From NCBI GenBank assembly GCA_963844865.1, contig CAWJPY010000005.1:434001-498000 (forward strand): a DNA stretch of 64,000 nt, read 5' to 3'. The notes beneath the pieces are model-generated. The model did no database searches and was not told the DNA's origin. It saw only the letters and a list, made by a program, of their open reading frames with translations. The stretch comes from CAWJPY01 sp963844865 (lineage in GTDB: Bacteria > Acidobacteriota > Thermoanaerobaculia > Thermoanaerobaculales > Sulfomarinibacteraceae). Made by a program: the position numbers and the translations under genes. Positions 44,650 to 52,899 of this stretch are shown here, piece by piece; position 1 is the stretch's first letter; each line of letters begins with the position of its first letter.

Positions 44650-46794
44650 TCACTCCTGGCCGGGCGGGATGAGCTGGCCGTCCCTCACCGTGAACGTCAG
44701 GCTGTGGAAGAGCGCGTCCAGGGCCTCCGGATCATCGTAGTAGCTGGTGTGGATCTCGGTCGACGGGATCTCGAAGATGGTGGCGGTGAGCTCCTGAGCC
44801 GTCGCCTCCATCACCATGAATCCGTGGGCCCAGGTGTTGTCGTACACGATGTCCGACGGGGACACGAGCTGGTCTTCCAGGGACGAGATCTGGAGCAGGG
44901 CGCCCAGGTTCGCCACCAGCTGGTCCACCTCGGGGGTCGGTCCCAGGAGCTCGCGGGCAGCCTGGAGCACGAAGTCGCCCTGGGTGGCCGAGGAGATGGA
45001 GGGCGGCGTGAACTCGTAGACGCCGTTGGTGTGGTCGGTGACGAAGGTGGCGTGGATGTCGCCCGAGATCACCACCGTATCCGGCACCACGCTGTACAGC
45101 CCCAGCAGCTCGAGCCGCTTCTGGGGGAAGCCGTTGAAGTCGTCGGCGTTGATGAGGAGGCGGGTCTTCAGGTAATCAGGAAAGTCGGCGGGGAGCAGCG
45201 GCGCGATCATCGGATTGGTGAAGTCGATGACCTCCGGGGTCATCATCACCGCCTGGCCCACGATCTTCCAGTGCGCGTCGCTCGAAGTCAGCACCCCCTG
45301 CAGCCACGCGGTCTGCACGCCCCCGTACACGTCCTCCACCTCCGGACCCTTGGTCAGATACAGATGGACGGCGTACAGGTTGAAGGGGTCGAAGAGCAAT
45401 GCGGTGCGGGATCCCATGGAGCTGTAGATCGCCTGCTTGCCCATGAACAGGTAGGACAGGCCGCGGGGCAGGACGGCCTGGACCGAGGGCGCGAACGGCG
45501 GCGCATAGCCGGCCCCGGCGTACAGGGCGTTGATGTAGGTGGTGCTGACGTTGCCGCGCATGGCGTTCTTCGCCAGGGCCACCGCTGCGGTGATGTCGAG
45601 GGCCGGGTTCTCCATCTGGTACGCGCCGGCCGCGATCAGAGTCGCTGTGTTGCGGAGAATGGGCACGGCGAGGCCGAGGGCATCCATGTTCACGTAGGGG
45701 TCGAAGCTGTCCTTGACCTGCGCGAACTCCAGGCCGAGGTAGGGCAGCATCTCCTCCACCGCCCCCTGGTCCATGACGATGGTGCCGGGGAAGCCGTTCT
45801 CCGGGACCAGGTGGTCGGGGCGGTAGGTGCGGTCGTCGGTAACCACCAGGTGAACCTGCTTGCCGAAGCGGAAGTCGCGGTAGATGACGGTGTTGGGATA
45901 GAGGATGGAGGCGTTGATGTCGAGGAAACCATCCTCCCCGATGCCGACGGCGATGGGCATGTACTCGAAGAAGGCCTGGCCGGCGTTGCGCCTACGGTCC
46001 GGCTCGTACTCGTTCTGGCGGCCGTCGGTGTAGGTGGCGGTGGCGTCCCAGCAGTCATTGGAGAACTCGTGGTCGTCCCAGATCACGATCATGGGCCAGC
46101 GCTCGTGGACCCGCTGGTAGACCGGATCGGAGCCGTAGATCTGATACAGGTCTCGGTAGTTGGACAGGGTGTTGGCCGCCTGGAGGTCGCCGTCGGGGAT
46201 GGTGCCCGCCGGGTCGCGGAAGGTGACGGCGCGAGCGGTCTGGGCCGGGACGCCGTACGAGCCTCCCGTGGTCTCGTAGATCACGTCCCCCAGGTGGACC
46301 ACGAAGTCGACGTCGTCCGGCCCGTACTGCCTGAGCAGCTCCAGGTAGGCGTTGTAGTAGCGATCCACGTAGTCCTGGCAGTACACCACCGCGAACTTCA
46401 CCGGCACGTCCATGTCCGGCGAGGGCGCGGTCTTGGTGCGGCCGACGTGGGAGGTCACCCCGTAGTAGGAGAAGCGGTAGTAGTAGGTGGTGTAAGGCTC
46501 GAGCCCGTCCACCAGGACCTTGACGATCCCCTCCCGATCCCAGGCCACCGGCACGTCCTCGGTCAGCACCACGTCACCGAAGGCGGCATCGGTGGCGACC
46601 TCCAGGCTCGCCACCAGGGGGACGCCCGGTCCGCCCTCACTCTCCGGCGTCACGATCCGTGTCCACAGCACCACGCTGTCGGGGCGCGGATCGCCCGAGG
46701 CCACCGACTGCGGGAACACATCCTCGGGCGCCGCCGCGGCGGCCACCGAAGCGATGACGACAAGCATGGCGAAGAGAGCCAGAGAGCGACGCAT
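44650..46794 (-). CDS. PhoD-like alkaline phosphatase / phosphodiesterase, secreted
   Basis: A 714-residue exported metallophosphoesterase. A signal peptide (about 1-22, ending AAAA) precedes the PhoD N-terminal beta domain (VFPQSVASGDPRPDSVVLWTRI). The catalytic domain has FAVVYCQDY, VHLGDVIYE, IWDDHEFSNDCW and VISGDIHATF, which carry the metal ligands. It is longer than Bacillus PhoD (~580), with extra residues in the middle (about 340-450, Ala-rich helices). The N-terminus has no twin-arginine motif (MRRSLALFAML). AAGGAGGAAGG is a very strong Shine-Dalgarno before ATG 46794. Extracellular phosphate scavenging is the likely role. Confidence 0.9.
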   Translation of the reverse strand: MRRSLALFAMLVVIASVAAAAAPEDVFPQSVASGDPRPDSVVLWTRIVTPESEGGPGVPLVASLEVATDAAFGDVVLTEDVPVAWDREGIVKVLVDGLEPYTTYYYRFSYYGVTSHVGRTKTAPSPDMDVPVKFAVVYCQDYVDRYYNAYLELLRQYGPDDVDFVVHLGDVIYETTGGSYGVPAQTARAVTFRDPAGTIPDGDLQAANTLSNYRDLYQIYGSDPVYQRVHERWPMIVIWDDHEFSNDCWDATATYTDGRQNEYEPDRRRNAGQAFFEYMPIAVGIGEDGFLDINASILYPNTVIYRDFRFGKQVHLVVTDDRTYRPDHLVPENGFPGTIVMDQGAVEEMLPYLGLEFAQVKDSFDPYVNMDALGLAVPILRNTATLIAAGAYQMENPALDITAAVALAKNAMRGNVSTTYINALYAGAGYAPPFAPSVQAVLPRGLSYLFMGKQAIYSSMGSRTALLFDPFNLYAVHLYLTKGPEVEDVYGGVQTAWLQGVLTSSDAHWKIVGQAVMMTPEVIDFTNPMIAPLLPADFPDYLKTRLLINADDFNGFPQKRLELLGLYSVVPDTVVISGDIHATFVTDHTNGVYEFTPPSISSATQGDFVLQAARELLGPTPEVDQLVANLGALLQISSLEDQLVSPSDIVYDNTWAHGFMVMEATAQELTATIFEIPSTEIHTSYYDDPEALDALFHSLTFTVRDGQLIPPGQE

Positions 46795-46968
46795 ACCTTC
46801 CTCCTTCACTACAGCGACGGGCAGGGCGCCGCCGGCGACCGTACGGATCGAATCGGACCGTGCCCGGTTCCCCGTCCTTCCATTCTCATGAAACCGAGTG
46901 CAATCCTACACCGGCGGGCGGCCGACCACCAGCCGCCGCCCGCCGGGCCGGAGGCCTCCAACGCGGGC

Positions 46969-46974
46969 TATACT
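46969..46974 (+). promoter_or_regulatory. -10 box of the small membrane protein gene (near-leaderless)
   Basis: TATACT (5 of 6) ends 9 nt before ATG 46984. The predicted start is about 3 nt ahead of the ATG. Confidence 0.45.
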
Positions 46975-46983
46975 TGACGGCAG

Positions 46984-47466
46984 ATGTTGCGCTTCACGAG
47001 CCTTTGGACACGCCTGCGGCCGCTGGTGCCGGATCTCCTCCTGGCGGTGGTGATCGCTCTCCTGGTGACCATGGCCGCCGATCACCTCGAGCGCCGCGAG
47101 ACCACCAGGATCCACGACGACCTCAAGGCCGCCTCCTCGGGGGGGCTCACCCTCGACGAGCACCTGGACGCCCTGACCGCCTCCGTGCGGCGCTCGGCTC
47201 TCGTCCACCTGCCCCTCCTTGCCGGCGCAGGCGGCGCGCTGGTCGGCTTCGGATGTCGCCGCCGCAGGTGGGCGCCACTGACGGCCCTGATCGCCGCCTC
47301 GCCCACGTTCCTGTGGCTGGTGGCCCTTCTCGCGGACCGGCCCGTCCTGGCGGGCGGCGGCGTGGCCCTGTACGGCGCTGCAGCGATCCTGCCCGCGGCC
47401 GCGCTGGCCACGGCCCGCGCCCGCCTGCGTCGATCCTCCGCCCACGATCGAGCCGCTGCCACATGA
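46984..47466 (+). CDS. Small membrane protein of unknown function
   Basis: A 160-residue protein with an N-terminal helix (VPDLLLAVVIALLVTMAA). An extracytoplasmic or cytoplasmic charged segment with GLTLDEHLDALTASVRRSA follows. Three more hydrophobic stretches (about 75-90, 97-117 and 122-145) come next, and the tail is Arg-rich. No family was recognised. A clear TATACT box lies 9 nt upstream and there is no Shine-Dalgarno, so it is likely read from a leaderless mRNA. It is divergent from the phoD-like gene. The credible -10 box and membrane pattern support it as real. Confidence 0.6.
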   Translation: MLRFTSLWTRLRPLVPDLLLAVVIALLVTMAADHLERRETTRIHDDLKAASSGGLTLDEHLDALTASVRRSALVHLPLLAGAGGALVGFGCRRRRWAPLTALIAASPTFLWLVALLADRPVLAGGGVALYGAAAILPAAALATARARLRRSSAHDRAAAT

Positions 47467-47478
47467 CTGTCGCTCCGG

Positions 47479-47505
47479 AAAAGTGTCGACAGTGGCACGC
47501 CCGAG
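47479..47505. repeat. Single arm of the GACACTTT snapback element
   Basis: AAAGTGTCGACAGTGGCACG and CCCGAGG are the reverse complement of the left arm plus flank (CCTCGGGCGTGCCACT) of copy 1 at 30961. No second arm is recognisable nearby, so it is a truncated or solo copy. Confidence 0.6.
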
Positions 47506-47549
47506 GGACGCGCCGTCCTCCCGACGGCCGCTGCTCCGCGCCAGTGGGC

Positions 47550-47640
47550 CCCTGATCGCTGCCGCTGCCCGCCGCCGCAGATCGCGGTCGCTGACGCTGA
47601 ACACGGGCGCGGGCGCGGACGCGGACGCGAGAGTCACACT
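47550..47640. repeat. Degenerate CGCTG low-complexity tract
   Basis: GATCGCTGCCGCTGCCCGCC, GATCGCGGTCGCTGACGCTG and GGCGCGGACGCGGACGC words. It is related to the other CGCTG tracts and is part of the gene-free 47467-47903 spacer. Confidence 0.4.
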
Positions 47641-47720
47641 GAGCATCCCTACGCCTCTTCGCGGCGGTGCCGCATGGCGTGACCGGAGCCGTTCAGAGAC
47701 GGTGGGCCGACCCGCCTGCG

Positions 47721-47871
47721 TGTCATCCTGAGCGAGGGTCGGTCTGCCGGAGCGAGTCGAAGGATCCCCGGAGAGCACCAGAGTCGCGGCTGGGAGGCGT
47801 CCCACGGGCCTTCGGGGGATGGTTCGACTCGTCGCTCGCCGCGGACGGTGAGCTCCTCGCTCACCATGACA
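47721..47871. repeat. Dyad element of the TGTCATCCTGAGCG type
   Basis: TGTCATCCTGAGCGAG at the left and CTCGCTCACCATGACA at the right form an imperfect inverted pair ~150 bp apart. GAGTCGAAGGATCCCC and GGGGGATGGTTCGACTC form a nested pair. Repeats with this TGTCATCCTGAGCG-AAGGATC wording are seen in intergenic regions of many bacteria; that is general knowledge and not tested here. Confidence 0.55.
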
Positions 47872-47903
47872 GAACAAAGGCGTGTCATTGGGAGCGCAAC
47901 GGG

Positions 47904-49679
47904 TCAGGCGGCGAGCAGCTCCTCGCCCGCGCGCACCAGGCGTGCGTACGCGCCGTCCGCGGCCATGAGCTGCGAGTGGGTGCCCTCCTCGACGATCCGC
48001 CCCCCGTCCATGACCACGATGCGGTCCGCGCGCTTGACGGTGGACAGCCGGTGGGCCACCACGATCACCGTCTTCGTGGCGAAGATGTGCCCCAGGGCAC
48101 CCTGAATCAGCTGCTCTGTGAGGCTGTCGATGGAGGCGGTGGCCTCGTCCAGGATCACCACCTCGGGGTCGTGGGCCATGGCCCGGGCGAAGGTCATGAG
48201 CTGGCCCTCCCCCACCGACAGGTCGGCGCCCCGCTCCCTCAGGATGTGCTCCCACCCCACCCGCTCCACCACCCGGTCGGCGTGGACCTGCCCGGCCGCC
48301 TCTTCGACCTCGGGCAGAGAGATCTCACGGTTGCCGAGGTCGACGTTGAAGCGGACCGTCTCCGAGAAGAGCTGCGGGTCCTGGCGGACGCCGGCGATGT
48401 GGCGACGCACGTCGCGGTCGCGCAGGGAGCTCAGCTCCTTGCCGTCGATGGTGATGCTGCCGCGGTAGCCGGTGTAGGAGGTGTCCAGCAGCCGGGTGAG
48501 GGTGGTCTTGCCGGACCCCGTGGCGCCGACGATGGCCAGCACCTCGCCGGGACGCACCTCCAGGTCGATGCCGCGGAGCACGTCCTCCGACTCCGGGTGA
48601 TAGCGGAACCAGACGTCGCGCAGCACCAGGTGCCCCGTGATCTCGGGGAAGGGGTCTCCGCTCTCCGCCAGGATCTCCGTCTCGTCGAGGAGGCCGAAGA
48701 TCTTCTCCACCGCCGCCGCACCGCGCTGCAGCACCGCGACCTGGCTGGACAGCTCGCGCAGGGGCGTGAAGAGCTGGTCGAGGTACTGGATGAACGCCAC
48801 CATCAGCCCCACCGTCACTGCCGAGCCGATGTGCAGGCCCACCTTGGACGCCAGTCCGGAGCCGTACCAGAGCATCACCGCCACCCCGATGGACGCGGCC
48901 CCGTCCACCAGGGCGTACATGAACGAGTCGTAGACGTTGGAGCGGGTGGTGACCCGGCGGAAGTGCTCGTTGCGCCGATCGAAGCGACGCTCGCTGGTGC
49001 GCTCGTGGTTGAAGAGCTGCACCACCTCCACCCCGTCCACCCGCTCCGACAGGAAGGCGTTGACCGCGGCCAGGGCCTCCCGGACCTCTCCGAAGAGCAC
49101 CCGCAGACGCCGCCGCACCACCTCCAGGATGGTCAGCAGGGGTGGCGCCAGGAGGAGCAGCACACCGGTCAGGCGGGCGTCCAGGATCAGCATGGCCACC
49201 AGGGTTCCAACCACCAGGAGCACGTCCAGGATGATGTTGATGACTCCCGAGCTGAAGGCCTCGCCGAGGGCGTCCACGTCGCTGGTCGCCCGGGTCAGCA
49301 GGCGGCCGGCCGGCTGCCGGTCGAGGAAGCTCTGGCGCAGGCTGAGGACGTGGCGGTAGACGGCGGAGCGGATCCGCACCAGCGTGCGCTGCCCGCCCCA
49401 GGCCAGGACCAGGGTGTAGGCCCCGTCCAGGAGGTAGCCCACCACCACGGCCCCCAGGTAGAGCAGGGCGACGCCGATGAGGCCGTTCACGGCCTGCTCG
49501 GCGGTCACCTTGTCGCTCAGCCCCGGGACCAGGTGCTGGTCGATGGCGCGCTTGAGCAGGTAGGGCTGGACCAGGGTGAGGGCCGCGGTGGCCGGGGTCA
49601 GGGCCACGGCCACCAGGAACGCCCACCGGTCGCGGCGCATGTAGGGCCACAACCGTCGCAGCAGGGCCCAGCCGCTCAC
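47904..49679 (-). CDS. Heterodimeric ABC exporter, canonical subunit
   Basis: A 591-residue fused permease-ATPase: six membrane helices (about 20-320) and a nucleotide-binding domain. Walker A is GATGSGKTT, Walker B VVILDEATASID carries the catalytic Glu, and the switch His is VVAHRLSTV. The signature is divergent (ADLSVGEGQ in place of LSGGQ), as in one subunit of asymmetric exporters such as TmrAB or BmrCD. GTG 49679 overlaps the stop of the partner gene (GTGA) and GGAGG lies ahead. It forms a heterodimer with the product of 49676-51481. The substrate, whether drug or lipid, is unknown. Confidence 0.9.
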   Translation of the reverse strand: MSGWALLRRLWPYMRRDRWAFLVAVALTPATAALTLVQPYLLKRAIDQHLVPGLSDKVTAEQAVNGLIGVALLYLGAVVVGYLLDGAYTLVLAWGGQRTLVRIRSAVYRHVLSLRQSFLDRQPAGRLLTRATSDVDALGEAFSSGVINIILDVLLVVGTLVAMLILDARLTGVLLLLAPPLLTILEVVRRRLRVLFGEVREALAAVNAFLSERVDGVEVVQLFNHERTSERRFDRRNEHFRRVTTRSNVYDSFMYALVDGAASIGVAVMLWYGSGLASKVGLHIGSAVTVGLMVAFIQYLDQLFTPLRELSSQVAVLQRGAAAVEKIFGLLDETEILAESGDPFPEITGHLVLRDVWFRYHPESEDVLRGIDLEVRPGEVLAIVGATGSGKTTLTRLLDTSYTGYRGSITIDGKELSSLRDRDVRRHIAGVRQDPQLFSETVRFNVDLGNREISLPEVEEAAGQVHADRVVERVGWEHILRERGADLSVGEGQLMTFARAMAHDPEVVILDEATASIDSLTEQLIQGALGHIFATKTVIVVAHRLSTVKRADRIVVMDGGRIVEEGTHSQLMAADGAYARLVRAGEELLAA

Positions 49680-51481
49680 GAGGCCACCTCCTCGGCCATG
49701 GCGCCCTGGCTCTGGACGCTCCAGGCGTCCCGGTAGGGACCCTCGCGCTCGATGAGCTCGGCGTGGCTGCCGAGGTCGATCAGCCGCCCGCGCTCCAGGA
49801 CCAGGACCAGGTCGCAGTGGCGCAGCGCCGACAGGCGGTGGCTGGCGATGAACACCGTCGGCGAAGAGGGACGGCGGGCGAGCGCTGCCACCGTCTGCAC
49901 CAGCTGCGCCTCGGTGGTGTGGTCCACCGCGGAGAGCACGTCGTCCAGCATGAGCAGATCGCCACCCCGGTACAGGCCCCGGGCCAGGGCCACCCGCTGC
50001 CGTTGGCCGCCGGAGAGCATGATGCCCCGCTCCCCCACCACGGTGTCCAGGCCCTGGGGAAGCGACTTCAGGTCGGGCTCGAGCGCGGCCATGACGGCCG
50101 CCTTTCGCACCGCCTCGCGATCGATGTCCTCCTCCAGCGCGATGTTGGCGGCGATGGAGTCGGAGAACAGGAAGGGTCGCTGGGGGACCATGGCCAACCG
50201 CCGGCGCCACGCATCGAGGTCCATGGTGACCAGGTCCACGCCGTCCACCCACACCGTGCCGGGGGGCGGATTGTAGAGGCGCGCCAGCACCCTGAGCAGG
50301 GTGCTCTTGCCGCTGCCGGTGCGCCCGAACAATCCCACCACCGCCCCCGGCGCCAGGTTGACGGTGATCGCGGACAGCACCTCCCGATCGGGCTCGTCCG
50401 GGTAGGCGAAATGGAGATCGCGGATCTCGAGAGCGGGGCCGTGACCGGCGCCCACGACCCGCCCCTCCAACCCCTCGGGCCGGTCGTCGGGGGCGTCCAT
50501 GAGCTCGAAGATCCGCTCCAGGGACGCGCGGCCGCGCTGGATCACCGACAGCATCCAGCCCAGGGAGCGCAGGGACGGCAGCAGCACCGCCAGCAGGGCG
50601 ACGAAGGCCGCGAGGTCGCCCACGGTGAGGGTGGTCGCCAGCACCAGCTGTCCGCCCAGGGCGATGACGACGAACATGGAGATGCCGCCGGCCAGGGCCA
50701 ACAGCGGCAGGGCGGTGGCACGGAGCACCGCCAGCCGCATACCGATGCGCAGCCACTCCATGTTGCGCGCCTCGAAGCGCTCCACGAACGCACCGTCGGC
50801 GGTGAACCCCTGGATCGCGGCCACACCCTGGAGACTGCCCAGGACGTGCTCCGAGATCTCGCCCAGCTGCTCCTGGCTGCGCCGGCTGAGGTGGAAGAGG
50901 CGTCGGATGCTCCACTGCAGGGCGACCATGCCCGCGGCGATGGGCAGCATGGCGATGGCGGTCAGGCGCGGCGACAGGCTGATCATCTTCCAGCCCGTCA
51001 TGGTCACCGCCAGAGTCACGTTGACGACCTGGAGGCCGCCGTAGCCGACCATGGTCCGCACCCAGGAGATGTCGTTGGCCGCGCGGCTGACGATGTCGCC
51101 CCGCTTGTGCCGGGCGTAGAACGACGGCTGCAGGCGCAGCAGCTTGGCGAAGAGGTCATGGCGGAGCTGGTACTCCAGGTCGCGGCCGGGGTTGAAGATG
51201 AGGATCCGAGACAGCGTGCGCACCACGATCACTGCCACGCCCATCACGGCGATGGCCATCACGTGGCTCGCCAAGGGGTTGCCGGCGCGCAGGGCGTCGA
51301 TGGCGCGCCCGATCTCGCCGGGGATGCTGACGGACAGGAAGTTGGTTCCCGCCAGGAAGATACCGCCGGCGAGGTAGCTGTAGCGGTAGCGCCAGGCGTA
51401 GTGGCGGAGCAGACGCCACAGCATCGGCGGCGCCGCCGCACCATCTCCTGCTCGTCCCTCGCCCGTCCTTCGCCCCGGCAT
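49676..51481 (-). CDS. Heterodimeric ABC exporter, degenerate-site subunit
   Basis: A 601-residue fused permease-ATPase. Walker A is GRTGSGKST, the signature is canonical (IMLSGGQRQR), but Walker B reads LLMLDDVLSAVD with Asp where the catalytic Glu is normal. This is the degenerate partner of asymmetric exporters. Its canonical signature pairs with the partner's intact Walker B, and the reverse pair forms the inactive site. GGGGAGGGG precedes ATG 51481. The first ~20 residues are Gly/Ala/Arg-rich. It is coupled to 47904-49679 by a 4-nt overlap and divergent from hpt. Confidence 0.9.
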   Translation of the reverse strand: MPGRRTGEGRAGDGAAAPPMLWRLLRHYAWRYRYSYLAGGIFLAGTNFLSVSIPGEIGRAIDALRAGNPLASHVMAIAVMGVAVIVVRTLSRILIFNPGRDLEYQLRHDLFAKLLRLQPSFYARHKRGDIVSRAANDISWVRTMVGYGGLQVVNVTLAVTMTGWKMISLSPRLTAIAMLPIAAGMVALQWSIRRLFHLSRRSQEQLGEISEHVLGSLQGVAAIQGFTADGAFVERFEARNMEWLRIGMRLAVLRATALPLLALAGGISMFVVIALGGQLVLATTLTVGDLAAFVALLAVLLPSLRSLGWMLSVIQRGRASLERIFELMDAPDDRPEGLEGRVVGAGHGPALEIRDLHFAYPDEPDREVLSAITVNLAPGAVVGLFGRTGSGKSTLLRVLARLYNPPPGTVWVDGVDLVTMDLDAWRRRLAMVPQRPFLFSDSIAANIALEEDIDREAVRKAAVMAALEPDLKSLPQGLDTVVGERGIMLSGGQRQRVALARGLYRGGDLLMLDDVLSAVDHTTEAQLVQTVAALARRPSSPTVFIASHRLSALRHCDLVLVLERGRLIDLGSHAELIEREGPYRDAWSVQSQGAMAEEVAS

Positions 51482-51565
51482 CGCTCGTCCCCTCCCCTCA
51501 AACCCCGGGGCATGGTCGCATGTTCCACGCCGGCCCATGGTAGTGTGACCGCGAACGGAGGAGAC

Positions 51566-52111
51566 ATGACCACGGCACGCGCGATGGGTGACCCAAGGGT
51601 GTTGATCAGCGAGGAGGACATCCAGGCCAAGGTCCGCGAGCTGGCCACCCGCATCTCGGAGGACTACCGCGGCGTCGAGGACCTCAGGATGGTGGGCATC
51701 CTCAAGGGCGCGTTCATCTTCCTGTCGGACCTTTCGCGCCGGCTGACCATTCCCTGCTCGGTGGACTTCATGGCCGTCTCCTCCTACGGCGACGGCACCA
51801 CCAGCAACGGCTCCGTGCGCCTGGTGCTGGATCTGCGCCGGTCCATCGCCGGGGCCCACGTGCTGGTGGTCGAGGACATCGTGGACACCGGCGCCACCCT
51901 CAACTACCTCCTGCGCCTCCTGGCGGCCCGCCGACCCGCTTCGCTCAAGACCTGCGCCCTGGTCCACAAGCCCGCGCGGCGCAAGCTGGAGACCCAGGTG
52001 GACTACATGGGCTTCGAGATCCCCGACGCCTGGGTGGTGGGCTACGGGCTGGACCTGGCCGAGGAGTACCGCACGCTCCCCTATATCGGCGTCCTCGACG
52101 TGGAGGAGTGA
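51566..52111 (+). CDS. hpt: Hypoxanthine phosphoribosyltransferase
   Basis: A purine-salvage enzyme making IMP or GMP from hypoxanthine or guanine and PRPP. The 181 residues fit. Visible are VGILKGAFIFLSDL, the PRPP loop VLVVEDIVDTGATLNYLL, and the base-binding region DAWVVGYGLDLAEEYR. GGAGGAG precedes ATG 51566. An extended -10 (TGGTAGTGT, 51538-51546) lies just upstream. The stop overlaps the next start (TGATG), so hpt and the DUF423 gene are coupled. Confidence 0.95.
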   Translation: MTTARAMGDPRVLISEEDIQAKVRELATRISEDYRGVEDLRMVGILKGAFIFLSDLSRRLTIPCSVDFMAVSSYGDGTTSNGSVRLVLDLRRSIAGAHVLVVEDIVDTGATLNYLLRLLAARRPASLKTCALVHKPARRKLETQVDYMGFEIPDAWVVGYGLDLAEEYRTLPYIGVLDVEE

Positions 52112-52482
52112 TGGGGCGCTGGCTCTTCGCCGCGGGCTCCCTGCTCGGAGGAACCGGTGTGGCGCTGGGCGCGTTCGCCGCCCACGCCCTGCGCGCCCGC
52201 CTGAGCGCTGAGCGGCTGGTCACCTTCGAGACCGGCGTGCGCTACCAGATGTACCACGCCCTGGCGCTGCTGGCCCTGGCCTGGGCGGTGGCGAGCTGGC
52301 CGGAGCGCGGCCTCGCCCCGGCCGGGTGGCTGATGGCGGCCGGCACCGTGCTGTTCTCGGGCAGCCTCTACCTGCTGGCAGTGTCCGGCGTCCGGTGGAT
52401 CGGTCTCGTCACACCGGTGGGAGGCGTCCTGATGATCGCGGGATGGGGCGTGGCGGCGTGGCGCACGCTGGCCGGTGGCTGA
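52111..52482 (+). CDS. DUF423 family membrane protein (YgdD-like)
   Basis: A 123-residue protein with four hydrophobic helices (about 4-22, 47-64, 72-90 and 98-117). The family blocks LGAFAAHALRARLS, FETGVRYQMYHALALL, GTVLFSGSLYLL and TPVGGVLMIAGW are present. The function of DUF423 proteins is unknown. ATG 52111 overlaps the hpt stop, and the GGAGG is inside the end of hpt. The next terminator is 126 nt downstream, at the end of the candidate small RNA. Confidence 0.88.
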   Translation: MGRWLFAAGSLLGGTGVALGAFAAHALRARLSAERLVTFETGVRYQMYHALALLALAWAVASWPERGLAPAGWLMAAGTVLFSGSLYLLAVSGVRWIGLVTPVGGVLMIAGWGVAAWRTLAGG

Positions 52483-52531
52483 GGGGACGCCACGGGCGAA
52501 GCTGAGAATCAGGATCGGAAACAGGATCTGA

Positions 52532-52574
52532 TGTGATTCAGCTCACACCACGATCCAAGCATTGGAAGTACATT
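52532..52574 (+). promoter_or_regulatory. CRP-type site plus -10: class II CRP-dependent promoter
   Basis: TGTGATTCAGCTCACA (52532-52547) has both perfect TGTGA/TCACA half-sites with the 6-bp spacer of the CRP consensus. TACATT at 52569-52574 sits where a -10 box would be for a start at 52581. The site centre (52539.5) is then exactly at -41.5, the standard class II activator position. The -35 region shows no consensus, as expected for such promoters. Confidence 0.7.
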
Positions 52575-52580
52575 AGTTAC

Positions 52581-52635
52581 GGACGCACCAAGCAATCTCC
52601 TCCTTCCCAAGCCCCCCGCGGGCTTGCTTTTTTTT
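52581..52635 (+). ncRNA. Candidate CRP-activated small RNA (~55 nt) with C/U-rich anti-SD segment
   Basis: The predicted RNA begins GGACGCACCAAGCAAUCUCC. It continues through the single-stranded CUCCUCCUUCCC, complementary to Shine-Dalgarno sequences, and ends in an intrinsic terminator with a 7-bp stem and eight U, a typical Hfq-binding 3' end. There is no ORF. UCCUCCUUC is a 9-nt perfect complement of the GAAGGAGGA ahead of the phoD-like gene (46794), one possible target among many. It is downstream of hpt-DUF423, so a 3'-UTR origin is the main alternative. Confidence 0.55.
52608..52635 (+). terminator. Intrinsic terminator with 8-T run
   Basis: CAAGCCC (52608-52614) and GGGCTTG (52620-52626) form a perfect 7-bp stem with loop CCCGC. 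C and TTTTTTTT (52628-52635) follow. It is the best intrinsic terminator in the window. It ends the candidate small RNA and probably also hpt-DUF423 transcripts. Confidence 0.85.
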
Positions 52636-52705
52636 GTGCTCGTCTCGGGGAGCCCTCATGCCCGCGCTCGCGGCAGCGGCAGTGGTCCGGGTCAGTGCGG
52701 ATTCG

Positions 52706-52850
52706 TAACGCAGAGGCGCAGAGACGCAGAGCCGCCCCCCCGCCCGAGAAGAAGAGAAGGACAGAACGCAAAGACGCCAAGGCGCCAAGACGCACCCCCC
52801 CCACCCCCCGCTCAGAGGCGGCGGTCGGCGACAGTGATCGGCGGCAACGG
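52706..52850. repeat. 8-bp CGCAGAGA / CGCCAAGG tracts followed by 13-bp-type units, locus c
   Basis: Module 1 is TAACGCAGAGGCGCAGAGAC then GAGCCGCCCCCC. Module 2 is AACGCAAAGACGCCAAGGCG then CGCACCCCCC. GTGATCGGCGGCAACGGGCG, a 13-mer derivative, follows at ~52834. The order matches loci a and b. It is part of the gene-free 52636-53314 stretch. Confidence 0.75.
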
Positions 52851-52899
52851 GCGGCCCACGTGGGCCAGCAGCGGTCCAGAGAAGGGCCCGTCCCCCGGG

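Noticed and set aside
47821..47860. tRNA-like T-loop (GGTTCGACTC)
   Set aside because: No acceptor stem, anticodon arm or CCA end can be drawn around it. It belongs to the TGTCATCCTGAGCG dyad element.
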